Shown here: positions 50,400-62,370 of the stretch, piece by piece
Numbering within the stretch: the stretch's first letter is position 1
How the letters are laid out: each line of letters starts with the position of its first letter
Assembly: GCA_023846275.1 (NCBI GenBank)
Contig: CM043870.1
Span: forward strand, 18,411,057 to 18,475,056
DNA: 64,000 nt
DNA from: Vanilla planifolia
Lineage: Eukaryota; Streptophyta; Magnoliopsida; Asparagales; Orchidaceae
Direction: 5' to 3'
The notes under the pieces: generated by a model
The model's database searches: none
The model's input: the letters and a program-made list of their open reading frames with translations, nothing else
Told to the model about the DNA's origin: nothing
Translations under genes and position numbers: made by a program

Positions 50400-51050
50400 A
50401 ATACATCAAATAGTTTCTGCACTCATAAGACAAGGTGTGCTCACTACTCTACTATTTTTTAATACTAATTAATTTGTAGCCCTCCACATCTTTGAGAAAA
50501 TTATTGTCTAACCACCCATATTGCAAACTAGAGTGGTTGATCTAGACATTCTTAATTCGAGGCTCTATCAACTAATATTAAGAAAGAGAAGGTGTGCATC
50601 ATTGAAATTATGTTAATTATGAAGGTAAATAAGTAAAACAACATCTTTCCAAATATAGATTCAACATACTTTGATGAATACCTTCTCAACCATCTCCTTT
50701 CATACCTTATAGGTCAAATCATAAATAGTAAGATTACTGTGTTAACATTTTTCTTGAGAGAAAATTATTTTAGACTAAGCAACAACACTATCCCCCATTC
50801 ATGTTAATCCTCAAGATAACATATTAATCATCCTTAGATATTGACAAGTCCACGTTGAGGTGGGAAATCTTACCCATATAAACATTTTGGCAAAATTCAT
50901 ACAGGTCCACCATATGAAGTTGTTTCTCAAAGTGAAATTCTTAAGTCTCTTAGGCATGTTGGAGTTGTTGCTACATGAGAAGTGATTATAGTAGTTTATA
51001 TAAAAACAGTTAACCAAGGTGTTTGACTTGTTCTTAGCAAAAAAGTTGAG
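50400..51050 (-). pseudogene. LINE ORF1-like remnant
   Basis: A 68-codon frame (50811-51017, minus) ends with IWVRFPTSTWTCQYLRMI, resembling the W-V-R-F/L-P-x-L-P stretch of the DUF4283 RNA-binding-type domain in plant LINE ORF1. Below it, near 50430, YECRNYLMY weakly recalls the start of the ORF1 zinc knuckle with a Cys-to-Tyr change. Position upstream of the endonuclease supports ORF1. Either similarity alone would be too weak. Confidence 0.45.
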
Positions 51051-53644
51051 AACATACCTTCAAATCCATAGTAGCTTATAGTTTCTCAAACTAAACTCCA
51101 TTGAATATAGGCCCAAGAATTGCATTTCTACTTTATTTCTTATATAACACTTCTATTATGAATATTGGAGAAATTTGTAAAGCTATTAATAACCATAGCT
51201 AGTATAAAAGCGATCTTGCTTCCCCCTCCTTTAGAGTTTTTCATGCTCTAGTCTAGACTAGTGCTTAATCAAAAACTACTCCCAATGTAAGTAATCCAAT
51301 ACATCTAAAAATTTGTGACATGTAAGTCTTATGCAGCTAGTGCAAAAGCAATAGTGCAAACAACCTCTTTGTCCCTGTTTGACCATGTCATAGTATCCTC
51401 TATTCATAAGAAAGAAAAACCATGAGAAAACAAAAATATGCTTTACAAGTGATCTCAACAATAGCATAGCTATATGTTCATCCTTTAAATTTCTTGGATA
51501 AGTAAAACAGTTTCTCAATGCTCTACGCAATCCTATATTCTCTTATCTTTCTACAACTATTTGTTTCTTGATTTTCCAATTTACTCAAGAGTTCTCCCAT
51601 TTTTTATAAATTTTTGTTTTCCTTACCTTAACAAAAATCACTCAAATATACTTTTGCCCTTTTTTTTGGCACCAAGTAGGACCACGTCATTGGATGGACT
51701 AAAATTGCATGAGAATTCTGCATTACTTTTCCAAATTCTACAACTATGCGAAGAACCAATGGGACCTTCCTCCACTACCATGCTGCATGATGGACTATGC
51801 TTTTTATTAGTAATAGGTTGAAACTCTCCCTAAATTTTCTACTTTTTGTACCCATTTGGGCTTCAATGTACCTTCATTGTATTATTATTAGCTATTATAG
51901 AACCTACCCCTTTGCATTACCTACATTGTATCCACATATTTGTTTTGCTTTTTGACTTACTACCTACTTTTATCTTTACCTATTACAAATCCTTCTCCCC
52001 TTTATTGCATCAATTAGACTCATTTTCCAAGGTTAAACTACCATCCAAGGTCCAAGTCCTTGTCTCTTCTCCTCATGATCCTTTGTACCCACTAGTGTCA
52101 AAAAAGGCACCCCATTCTTATCCTGATTAGGTTATTTATTTAAGGGACTTTTTCTTAACTATAGTAGCCATTAGTATCAATTCACTAGGTATGCCTATTA
52201 ATCAATATTCTTACACTATATAGTTTTGAAAAGTTCATTTTAATAGATACACTAGCAAAGAGTGACCTTTACATATTAGTTTCCAACCATCAATCAAAAG
52301 AGGATCTTGTATAGCTTTGACACTATGTAATAGATTCTTTGTGTTTCAGAACGATAAGGGAATAAGAAAATGAATCTAGATTAGAGCACACATAATCACT
52401 AAAGTATTAGGTTTAAATTTAGGTGTCCACATTTATAACCCTAATTCAAAGCCAGTAACTTACCATGGCCTTCAAAACTATACATATTCTCTATATACAA
52501 TTGAAAATAAGTACAATATACAAACTCCCATCTATCAAGTCCCTGATAAAAAATCCTCTAAAATGGCTACGCCTTGATTATAATATTTTGTATATTCGTT
52601 GAAATGGAAAATGACCTTTTTACACTCTAACCACAAGGTTGATGTGGTGGTAGTGAGTTTGTCATTCACATGCCTTATTTGATAGATGTATTTCATCACT
52701 AGTTATGAAAGAGGTATCCTTTGGAGCTTGCATCTTAACATCTAGATTGGTTGGTCACTATGAGTAGTTAATGAGGGGACCTCCCATCAGTATCAAATTA
52801 ATAATTCTCATTCTCCCTCTATTGAGCAACTCTAAAAGCTGAATTTAATTCAGTGAAGTGATTCAAGTTTGTCATTCTTACTTCCATGAACACTACAACA
52901 TTTAGACATTAACCTTATGTGTAGCCACATAAATCACCCACATCAGCACCTTTGGGACATGGAGATTTCTCTTGTGAGTGGATATATAATTTAGTGTTTT
53001 CATTCCAACAAAGTTCCTTATTCAGTGAAATTAGTTTTACCTCTTTTTATCATGTCCTCGATTCCCTATGTAATTCCACTATTAATGCACCATGCAACCA
53101 TAAAAGAAGAACCCTTGTCATCCTCAAACATATTCATATTGTTGCAAGGCTTGTCTAACAATGAGTTTTCCATTAATAGCATTAAATTCCTTCATGCACT
53201 CCCCTAAACTCCATCACCAAAGTTCATTAGAGCTCAAACCATAAAGACTATCCCAGATTCTAGAATGTTCACCCAAGGGGAGTCAAGCTTAGAAGTATCA
53301 CCAATTGGGCTCTAAACATCATCACTAGCAATTTGTGATGAGGATATTTGCACCATACTACCCTTTATTTTTTTTTAAATCTTACAATATTTTTTCCTAC
53401 CATAGATTGTTACTCCTCACTATGTACAAAGAGGATTTTGAATTCTAGGTCTATTTCAAAATTTGTTGGAACCAGAGTAAAACATTAAGATGCCCATATG
53501 TTGTCTCCATCTTCCATCATTTTTCCCCTCCTTTAGCGACCAATGTAATTGCCAACAAATTGTATGTCACCTTCTGTACATATGAGACCATCCTCTACAT
53601 CTACTACACCCATCTGTCACATTTGTATCTTTGCAAGTCTATGT

Positions 53645-56600
53645 CTATGTGTTCCTTGATAAGGAAATATTGAAGCCTACATCATGCTTTTTTAAAGATG
53701 TTAAAATATAAAATTATTAAGAAGCAAGTTCATGTAGTTTGAGAAGGGGCAATTCCCAATTCCAAAAAAAATCATACAATAATGCATGATAAGTGACCTA
53801 GCTTGCAACATTGTTGCCTTGGCACTTTTTCTGGGAAAGTTTGAAAGACTACATATGCTCAACATATGTAATAGCACTATGATAGGAACGTCAATTCTCT
53901 TTAAACAAAAGCAACTAGGAGACTATAATAATAGCTATAGAAAAGTCTAATTCAATCACTATTACTTGGATATTAGGAAGTAACATTCTAAGGAGTTCCA
54001 TTACCTTAAGAACCAATAGTGAGATCATCTTGCATAGCTACGTGAAAATTTATTTTAACCCAACTCATGAAGGAGGAGTCCAATAAGATGTAATAAATAG
54101 CCCATCAAGAATGCTGGAGCTCCCATTGGATGAAGTTGGATAGTTAAAACAAGTAGTAGTAGAAATGCAACAATTCAAAAATTTATTTGGATTATAGTTG
54201 AAGTGAGAACCTTATTTTCATGTTCCTACAAATTTTTATAAAGCCAAAGATGAAATAATGTCAAAGTAGCAAACTTAATCATATGAGAAATAGAATCAAA
54301 CCCCACACTCATAGACATCAAGTTAAGAAGCTCAACTATTGAAGAGGCATCTCAACCATTCAAACCGTTGAGTTTGAAACTGTCATTGGTAAAGCTACTG
54401 GACTTAAATTCTTTCATGTTGTGGCACTCTCATGAACAATTTTGCAAATCTTCAATGACATTATAACTCCATAAACAAAGCTCTAATTTCTTAGTCCCTT
54501 TTTAACAAGCCAAAGAGCGAGTAGGGAGAAGATTTGACATTAATCACCACAAGAAGATGTTAACCCAAGGCTACACCTATATTTTCCAAATCAATGTGAT
54601 TTCCTTGCTAGTATAATTTTGGCTTATATGCATGTTGTTGTAAGTGGTGTTTTAGTCCAACTCCTTCTCCTCACATAATTACAAGTGCAACACAACCTTT
54701 TCATTTGATTTAGCCCAAGGGGGTTGTAAACTCTAAAATACCAATTAATATGCAAATACAATTTATATTTCATTATAATCCCTTACACCAAGCTCCTTAA
54801 CAAACTTTACTGCAACTATCAGATGGTCTACTTACATGTTAAGATAGGTTGGCCATGAAGCAATAAGATCGATGCCAAGCTAGTTATCCAACAAAAATAT
54901 TAACTTACATGTATGTGATACACCATGTGACATAAAGAAAGTATTTATTGTCATAATGTACTTAGACCTAAAGGACTAAACTAAAAAAAGTCTTCCTTAG
55001 CTATAACTCACCTTAAGTATTTTGTAATCAATGCTATCTATCAGGTTAAAAAAACTCTAGATATTAAGTCGCTCACACTTAGGAATAATTACCATGTATT
55101 AATAGGCATAATGCATTTTTCTACAATATTTGAATAACTCCAAGTGTAATGGTGCATTAATTTCTCCAACTCCATAATAGGGCCACTTAGATATAAAGAG
55201 TGAGCTAAGTAATACACAAGAATAACATCTAACACTGAGTTTATAATGACAATATAACACACCATTGATAGTGACCTAGTCATCCATCTTGACATAGTTT
55301 TCAACATGATTAATGATGAAATTGGAGTCTTTTTATGTAGTTTAGATGCTTCAATTGGTATGTTTAGATATTTTGATTAAGAAGCTCAACATGTATATAA
55401 TTTTCATACTATCATCTTTCTTTCCCTACATCCCATCCCTTCATTAAATAATACTATTGATTTATTAAGATTCACTGCCTGACCTAAGTGATGCCTATAT
55501 TACTCCATAATATCGTGAATGGTCTTCACTATGATATAAATTATAAGTGCATAAATCATGATGTTATTAACATATAGAAGATGTGTTATAATAGGGGAGG
55601 ATGGGCCAATGTTGAATGCAATGAGGCAACATGCTTATGCTAGTATTGAATGACACATATGAGATACTCAAACATAATAAAAAAAGGTATAACAAGAGAA
55701 GCCATCCCAATCAAAGACCCTTGGATACTTTTACTCACTTTAGATGGATAACATTTGCATAATTATATGTCTTAGTGTAACGATACAAGCATCCATCTAA
55801 TCACACCAACAAAGTCAGAACTACAAATGCTTTAGAATATCTAGCTGAAATTTCTAGTTGACCTTCTTTAGAAGTACAAAAGTGCATAAAGCAACCATTT
55901 TATTGCCAAGAATATATTAATATATAAAACATGGCTTGGTACAAAAGCTACTTTTCCCTAGCAGTAATATCAGGAAGCACCATCATCATTCTAGCAACCA
56001 AAACTTTTGTTACCACTTTGCAAATCACATTATGAAGGCTAATGGTCCTAAAATTCTCAGGTTTAGATGCACCTTGAAATGAAGGGATAAAAATAGCCAT
56101 CATGTTTTTCTAACATTTGGGCATAAAGCTATCTTTAAAGAATGGTTCCATAATTATGATAATATCAACCATTGCAAAGTTCCAACAACTATGGCCACTT
56201 GATGACTATTACTAATTCTCAAAAGTTGAAGGGTAGAGGTGGCTCATATTGCCCAAAGTTGCATCACTTCTTACTAAAAAAATATATAAGAGTGTCTTTG
56301 ATCTCAATTGGGGATGCCACCAATACCCCACTTTCATTTTTAAGTTGATTATATATTTGCTCCTTAATTTTGAAGTAGCTGATGCCAAGGAAAAAAATGT
56401 GTATTGGTCTCCATGGCTTGTCCAATGAAGCTTGCATGCTACCACTAGATGCTTCTTCTAAAGCCATGACATTTAATAGGAAGCAATACATTGTTCAAGA
56501 GGTTCTATTTTAGCTTAGTTATGCCATTCATAGATTCCTTAAGCTGAAGATCCTATATCTGGTATTCCAACTGATGATGCATAGCAAAGAAATTACCAAG

Positions 56601-56938
56601 TTTAGTTTCATTCCATTTTTTAAAAGCTTACTAAATTTAGTGGAAAAGTTATTCATAAGGTTACCTCAAACAACCAACCCCAAAGTTGCATACACAATAT
56701 TAGTTGATTATGGAAAGGATAATAGGATATTCTCAAACTAAGTTCTTCTATCAATTTTACCCAATAAGGATTATCTAATTTCTTTAAGTAATGAGTTGTA
56801 ATTTGAGTCGATGCGAGGAAGATGTGTCATTATAATACTTGTGAAGGCTTATATACCATCAATAATCATGAAAGCTCTACCCAATCTTTCATAGAAACAA
56901 ACATTCCCCTTCTTATTATTACACCAAGTAAACCCTCT
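53645..56938 (-). mobile_element. LINE copy 2, 5'-truncated in the endonuclease
   Basis: Minus-strand domains from high to low coordinates: endonuclease end (GFTWCNNKKGN at about 56905-56938), reverse transcriptase entry (FRTISLHNVICKVVTKVLVA near 56040), catalytic box at 55563-55574 reading YVNN within HLLYVNNIMIYA, zf-RVT-like block near 54560 (VNIFLW, a stop, then LMSNLLPTRSL), and RNase H with its 3' end at about 53650. Both catalytic aspartates of Y-x-D-D are Asn through G-to-A changes. The 5' end is cut at 56938, where the 3' end of LINE copy 3 starts. Confidence 0.86.
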
Positions 56939-57489
56939 TTGGGTTACTTGATAAATAATGGTCGAAGCCAATCTCATACTTTTCATCAGGGGATTGGTGC
57001 ATAAAGAAATAAAAAGATAGTTGAAGTGATTTAAGAAGGAGCATTCCCTAGTCCCAAAATATTCTAGCAAAAGCATATGACAATTGATGTAGTGCACATC
57101 ACTATTTCTTTGGCAATTTTTTTTGGAAAGTTTCAGGGACTTCATGCCCTCAATATATGTAATAATACATTTGTAGGAACTATTATTTGCTACAAACAAA
57201 AGTAATAGGTTCACTGCAACAATTGTTGTAGCAGAATGTGTTTTAATAACCACTACTTAGATATTAAGAAGTACTGATTTAAGAAGTTTAGTTTCTTAAA
57301 AAAATAAAATAATCTCCATCCCAAAAGTTGAACTTTAAACAAAAGCTTTTTCTATAATAGTAATAAGTTTACTCATGTCATCTTGTACAACAACAATACT
57401 AATTTCAATAATGAAATCATAATACACAACTATGTCATAATCGAATTTAATCCAACCCATTGGAGGAGTGGTCTAATAAGAGGCAACAC
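56939..57489 (-). mobile_element. LINE copy 3, RNase H and 3' end only
   Basis: About 550 bp hold the RNase H domain, with PPMGWIKF readable at about 57447-57470, and the LINE 3' end. The 3' terminus at about 56936-56950 (ctctttgggttacttg on the plus strand) resembles those of copies 1, 2 and 4. The 5' end stops inside RNase H at 57489, where copy 4 begins. A 134-codon open frame (56849-57253, minus) crosses the junction into copy 2 and is a chance fusion. Severe 5' truncation is usual for LINE insertions; disruption by copy 4 is the other possibility. Confidence 0.83.
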
Positions 57490-59762
57490 TCTTTGGCTTC
57501 CTTGACAAAGCAATGGTTTAAGCCAACAACATACTCTCCTTAAGGAGCTTCATACATAATCATATTAAAAAGATAAAGTTGAAGATGCCTAAGAAGGGAC
57601 ATCCCTTAGATCCAATCAAAATCATACCAAAGTGTGCAATGAGTGACCCAATCTATAGCACTATTGCTTTAGCACTTTATGTAGGATAGTTTGAAAGATG
57701 ACATACCTTGAACATATGCAATAGACCTATGGTGGGTACTTCTATTTGCTTTAGACAAAAGCTACTGGTTCATTATAGTAATGGTTATAGTAGAGTTTGA
57801 CTTGATCACAAATGCTTGGACATTAGGAAGTAGCATTCTAAGTAGTTCCATTGCTTTAAAACTAGCAACAATCACAAAGTCAAAATCTGCACTTAAAACC
57901 CAAGTTTTTCCTATAATAGTAATAAGCTTGTTTGTGTCTTCTTAAACAACAATGCCAATTCGAACATTCAGATCATCTTGTAGACCTGCATCACAATTGA
58001 TTTTAATCCAACCAATTCAAAATAAGAGCCCAATAAGAAAAAAGAAATAGCTCATCAAGGCCATGACAGCTCCCATTAGACAAAGTTGAAGAGTTGAAAC
58101 CAGCAATAGTAGTGGTAGTAATTTGAATATTTCTTTGGATTGCAGAGAATTGGAGATCTTTAACTGCATATGTTTGTAAATTCCTATTAAGCCAAAGGTG
58201 AAATAATGTCAACGAAATGAGCTTAACCATATAAGAATTACTAACCATCCTCACATTCACAAACATCCAATTAAGATACTCAATTAATAAAGTAGCATCC
58301 CTGTCGTTCACCCCACTAAGCATGAAATTGTCATTTGCGAAGCTGCTGGGCCAAAATTGTTTTGCACTATGGCACTCTGATAAATAATATTTTAGATATT
58401 TAGTTACATTACAAAACTATATAAAAAGATTTGACATCTTGATGCTTGTTGCACAAAAGCAAGTGTTAGTACAAAGTAAATTTAACATCAATTGTATAAG
58501 AAGATGTTAACCTGAGGCTACACATGCACTTTCCAAACCTACACAACCTCTCTCTTAATAGAATTCTTGGTCGTATGCATGTTGTTGTAAATGGTCTTTG
58601 AGTCAAGCACCCAATCCTCACTCGATTTGAAGCACAACACATCTCTTTCATGTATTTAATCTAAGCGAAGTACATAATCCAAAATACCAAATTAAGCACA
58701 AATAAATTTTTAATTTTATTATGAAACTACACACCATGCTTCCTGAGCAACTCCACTACAAATGCTGGTTGGTTGACCTCCATGATAAGATATGCAAGCC
58801 ATGAAGCAATAGGAAGGATGCCATGCCAATTATTCAATAGGAATGAAACTAAATTACCAATAATAATCCTCCAAACTATATTATTTATTATCTTAGAGGA
58901 TGAGTTATTATGTTACTTACATGCATATGAGGCATTATGTGACATATAGAATGTATTGCTTGTTATAAAGTACATAGATATGTTGGACTTAACCCATAAA
59001 CTATTTTCATCAACCATAACCCATCTATATTGTTTTGTAACCAATATTGAATATCATGTTCACAAACTTTAGATTTTGAGTCTCTCACACAGATTAGAAA
59101 GAGTTATCCAATCCCAGTAGGCACAATTGATGGTGACCAAATAATCGTACTTGACACATAGTTTTCAACATGATTAATATTGAAATTAATGTCTTTTTTC
59201 TATTCTTTATTTGATACAATTTTTATGCTTAGATATTTCAATTGAACCACTTGTTGCATATGTAATTTTCCCACTATCATCTTCATTTGCTTGCATATCA
59301 TCCTTTTGCTAAATAATACTCTAGATTTATTGAGATTCACCACCTGATCTAAGTGATGTCCAAACTACCCCATAATATATTGAATGGTCCTCTCTATAAC
59401 ATAAGTTGTAGATGCATAAATTATGATGTCATCAACATATAAAAGATGTGATATTGCAGTGGAGGAAGTGCCAATCATCAACCCAATCAAGTTAGCTTAC
59501 TCAAGCTACTACTAAATAAGCCATGAGAGGTATTAAGTCATAATTATTAAAGGGTATGATGAGAGCAAACATCCCCACCTAAGACCACTGGCTACTTCAA
59601 TCCACTATAAGCGGATGCCATTAAACAAAATCCCAAATCTTGGTGTAGTTATATATGCTACAATCAAATCACACCAATGAGTCAAGAATTGCATAAGCTT
59701 TAGCATATCTTACACAAATGTTTAATTAACCATGTCCTAAGCTTGGCCATATCACACTTTGT
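57490..59762 (-). mobile_element. LINE copy 4, truncated within reverse transcriptase
   Basis: The catalytic box at 59428-59439 reads YVDD, intact, within ISHLLYVDDIIIYAST. A zf-RVT-like region with VRIGCLTQRPFTTT and then RLCRFGKCMCSLRL lies near 58510-58630. The linker frame 58003-58323 includes LFHLWLNRNLQTY. RNase H begins GWIKINCDAG near 58005, with the catalytic Asp kept, followed by VRIGIVV and a stop. The 3' terminus is at 57490-57510. This is the best-preserved RNase H and reverse transcriptase box of the group, but frames are still broken. The 5' end stops at about 59762. Confidence 0.87.
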
Positions 59763-62370
59763 ATACAAAGGTTCAGGCATAAAATATAAAAACATAACAC
59801 TATAGTAGTTTAGGAAAGGGCATTTTCTATTTCCAAAAAATCCATACAAAAGCAAGTGATGCACAACCAAGTCAGTTGTACACTTTTCTTGACACTTTAT
59901 GTCAGATAATTTGAAGGACCACATACCTTACACAATGATAATTACACTCTGCTGGGTATGCCCACTCATTATAGATGAAAGCAGCTAATTCGCTTCAATA
60001 ATAGCTATTGTAAAGTCTAATTTCATCTCTGCTACATGAATATTAGGAAGCAACATTCTAATAAGATCCATAGCTTCAAGATTGGTAATAGTTTCCATGG
60101 TAAAAACTAAAGTTGAAATCCATAATATACTAGTAATAATAATAGGCCTACCTAAGTCATCCCAAATTAATATACCAATTCTAGCATTTAATTATCATAC
60201 ATAGTTGGATTACAATTGAGCATAACACACCCCATTAGAGGAGCCCAATAAGAGGTAACAAATAACTGTAGAAGGCCATGGGCACTATCATTGGAAGGGA
60301 TTGCAGAAAGGGACTTGTAGTGCCAACAACTACAAAAAAATAAATACTTCTTTGATGTGTAGCAAGGTTAAACACCTTGCCTTACATGTGCTTGCAAATT
60401 TCTATTAAACCAAAGGTGATATAGTGCTGAAGCAACAAATTTAATTACATGCAATGTAGTTGAGAGCCATATATTAACAACCATTTAGTTAAGAAGAACA
60501 TTTAAAGAACTAAAATCCTTGCCATTAACCCCACCAGGCATGTGATTATTGTTTGCAAAGTTTCTCACCCAGAATCTCTCTTCGTACGACAATCCCATAA
60601 GCTACATTGTACATCCTCCTTCACCTTATAGACACATGGACAAGGCACCTACATCTCAATACCACTCGCACACAACTAGAATTGAGTCAGAAGCAAATTA
60701 AAAATCTATTTCATCTTGAGGACAATGACCTAAGGTTCTGTTTCTAATTTCAAAACCCACATAATCTCCTCTCTTGTTAAATTTTGGCTCATATACATCC
60801 TATTGCAAATGATTTTTTATTCTAACACCATTACCTCACTATGTTTCAAGTATAACACCTCTCTTTCATTTGATTTGTTCCAAGGAGGATGCGTAATCCT
60901 AAACACCAAAGTAAGTGCAAATAAATTTTGCAAATTGTTTTCGTCTAACACATCTATCCTAAACAAGTCTATTACATGTATTGGATGTTCCAGTTCTAAA
61001 AGGTAAATGGAAGAATGGAAATCTAATTATCTAACCTGAATTAAACTTTCTTACCCTCAACAATCTACTAAACCATATTATCAATTGTCTTAGGTATCAT
61101 AATACTGAGTATCTTACAAGTATGCAAAGCACTATATGGAATATAGAAATTATTGTTTGTCATAAAATACATGGATCTGAATGTCAAACCCAAAAAAAAA
61201 CTTCCTAAGGAATAACCTACCTATAATGCTTTGTAATGAAACTAATTTTTCACATGCATAAGGTATATCATTTCTAACATTTGAATCACTCCACATGTTC
61301 AAATGCATCAATTTCCTCAACTCATCAATAATGCCATAGAGAATGAAAGAGTGGCTAAAAAATATGCAAGAATAATAGTGAGCACTAAGTTGACCATGAA
61401 AATATGCTCCATCATCAATAAAGACCTAGTCCTTCACCTTGACAAACAAGTTTCAACTTAATCAATAATAAATTAAATGCCTTTTTGCTAGAATAGGTAT
61501 GCCTAAATGTTTGAATTTAGTAACTTGACTTACAAATATATTTCATATTGTCATCTTCCTTCAATTGAGTTTCATCACCTTTGCTAAACAATACTATGCA
61601 TTTGTTAAGATTTACCACCTGACTAGAGTGTTTCTCATTGTTCTTCGTAATATGTCAAATACTCCTCACCATAGCTCAAGCTGTTGGTCTATAGATCAAA
61701 ATGTCATTAGCAAATAGAAGGTGAGTAATCATTGTAGAGAAAGGGCCAATTCTAATCCTAATCGGTGTTTTTTTGCTACCTAGTACTTAATAAAGAAAGA
61801 GAGATACTTAGATATAATGCCAAAAAGGTATGGTAAAAGTAGATACCACTACATAAGAACTTTGGTAGCTTCAATCCATTGAAGATTGATCCCATTAAAC
61901 ATATTCCTAAATCTTGGGATAGTGACACAAGTATCAGCCTATTCACACGAAAGATTCAAGAACCACAAATGCTTTAACATATCAAGCATAAATTTTTAAT
62001 TGACATTACCATAAGCTTGGTCCACGTTAAGCATTAGTGTCATAAAACCATCTTTAGGAATAAATAGGTTCATATGGGTAACCAATTCCCATGTCAAAAA
62101 TATATTACAAAATATAGCACATCTGAGTACAAAAACAAGTTATTCCCAAGCAATAATATATAGAACCACCATAATTAGTTTACTTACAAAACTATTGACC
62201 ATAACTTTGTATATCACATTGTAATGACTAATAGTCTAAACTATTCAAGTTTAAAAGCACCTTGAACTTAATGAGATAGAATGAGCAACATGTCTTTCAA
62301 ATTTTTGGGCATACAACTATCTTTAAAAATTTATTTCACTACTATGATAAATATATGCCTGGGTAATATG
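59763..62370 (-). mobile_element. LINE copy 5, truncated at both ends
   Basis: It follows the same domain order on the minus strand: reverse transcriptase with box FAND at 61703-61714 (within MITHLLFANDILIY; first Asp replaced by Asn), a zf-RVT-like part near 60700-60900, and RNase H near 59880-60240. The last 50 bp or so of the usual LINE 3' end are missing at the junction with copy 4. The 5' end stops inside reverse transcriptase near 62370, where copy 6 starts. Confidence 0.82.

Larger units (their letters stand above)
48892..53640 (-). mobile_element. LINE copy 1, 5' half (ORF1-like region and endonuclease)
   Basis: On the minus strand this continues the element found at 43905-46732. From high to low coordinates it holds an unassigned 5' part (51.6-53.6 kb), an ORF1-like part (50.4-51.1 kb), an apurinic-type endonuclease domain (49.1-49.96 kb), and the linker to reverse transcriptase (48.9-49.05 kb; SWKRTISGKPMDGL is readable). 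Without the insertion, LINE copy 1 would be about 7.5 kb, near full length for plant L1-like elements. It is the only copy here with its endonuclease largely present. Confidence 0.75.
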
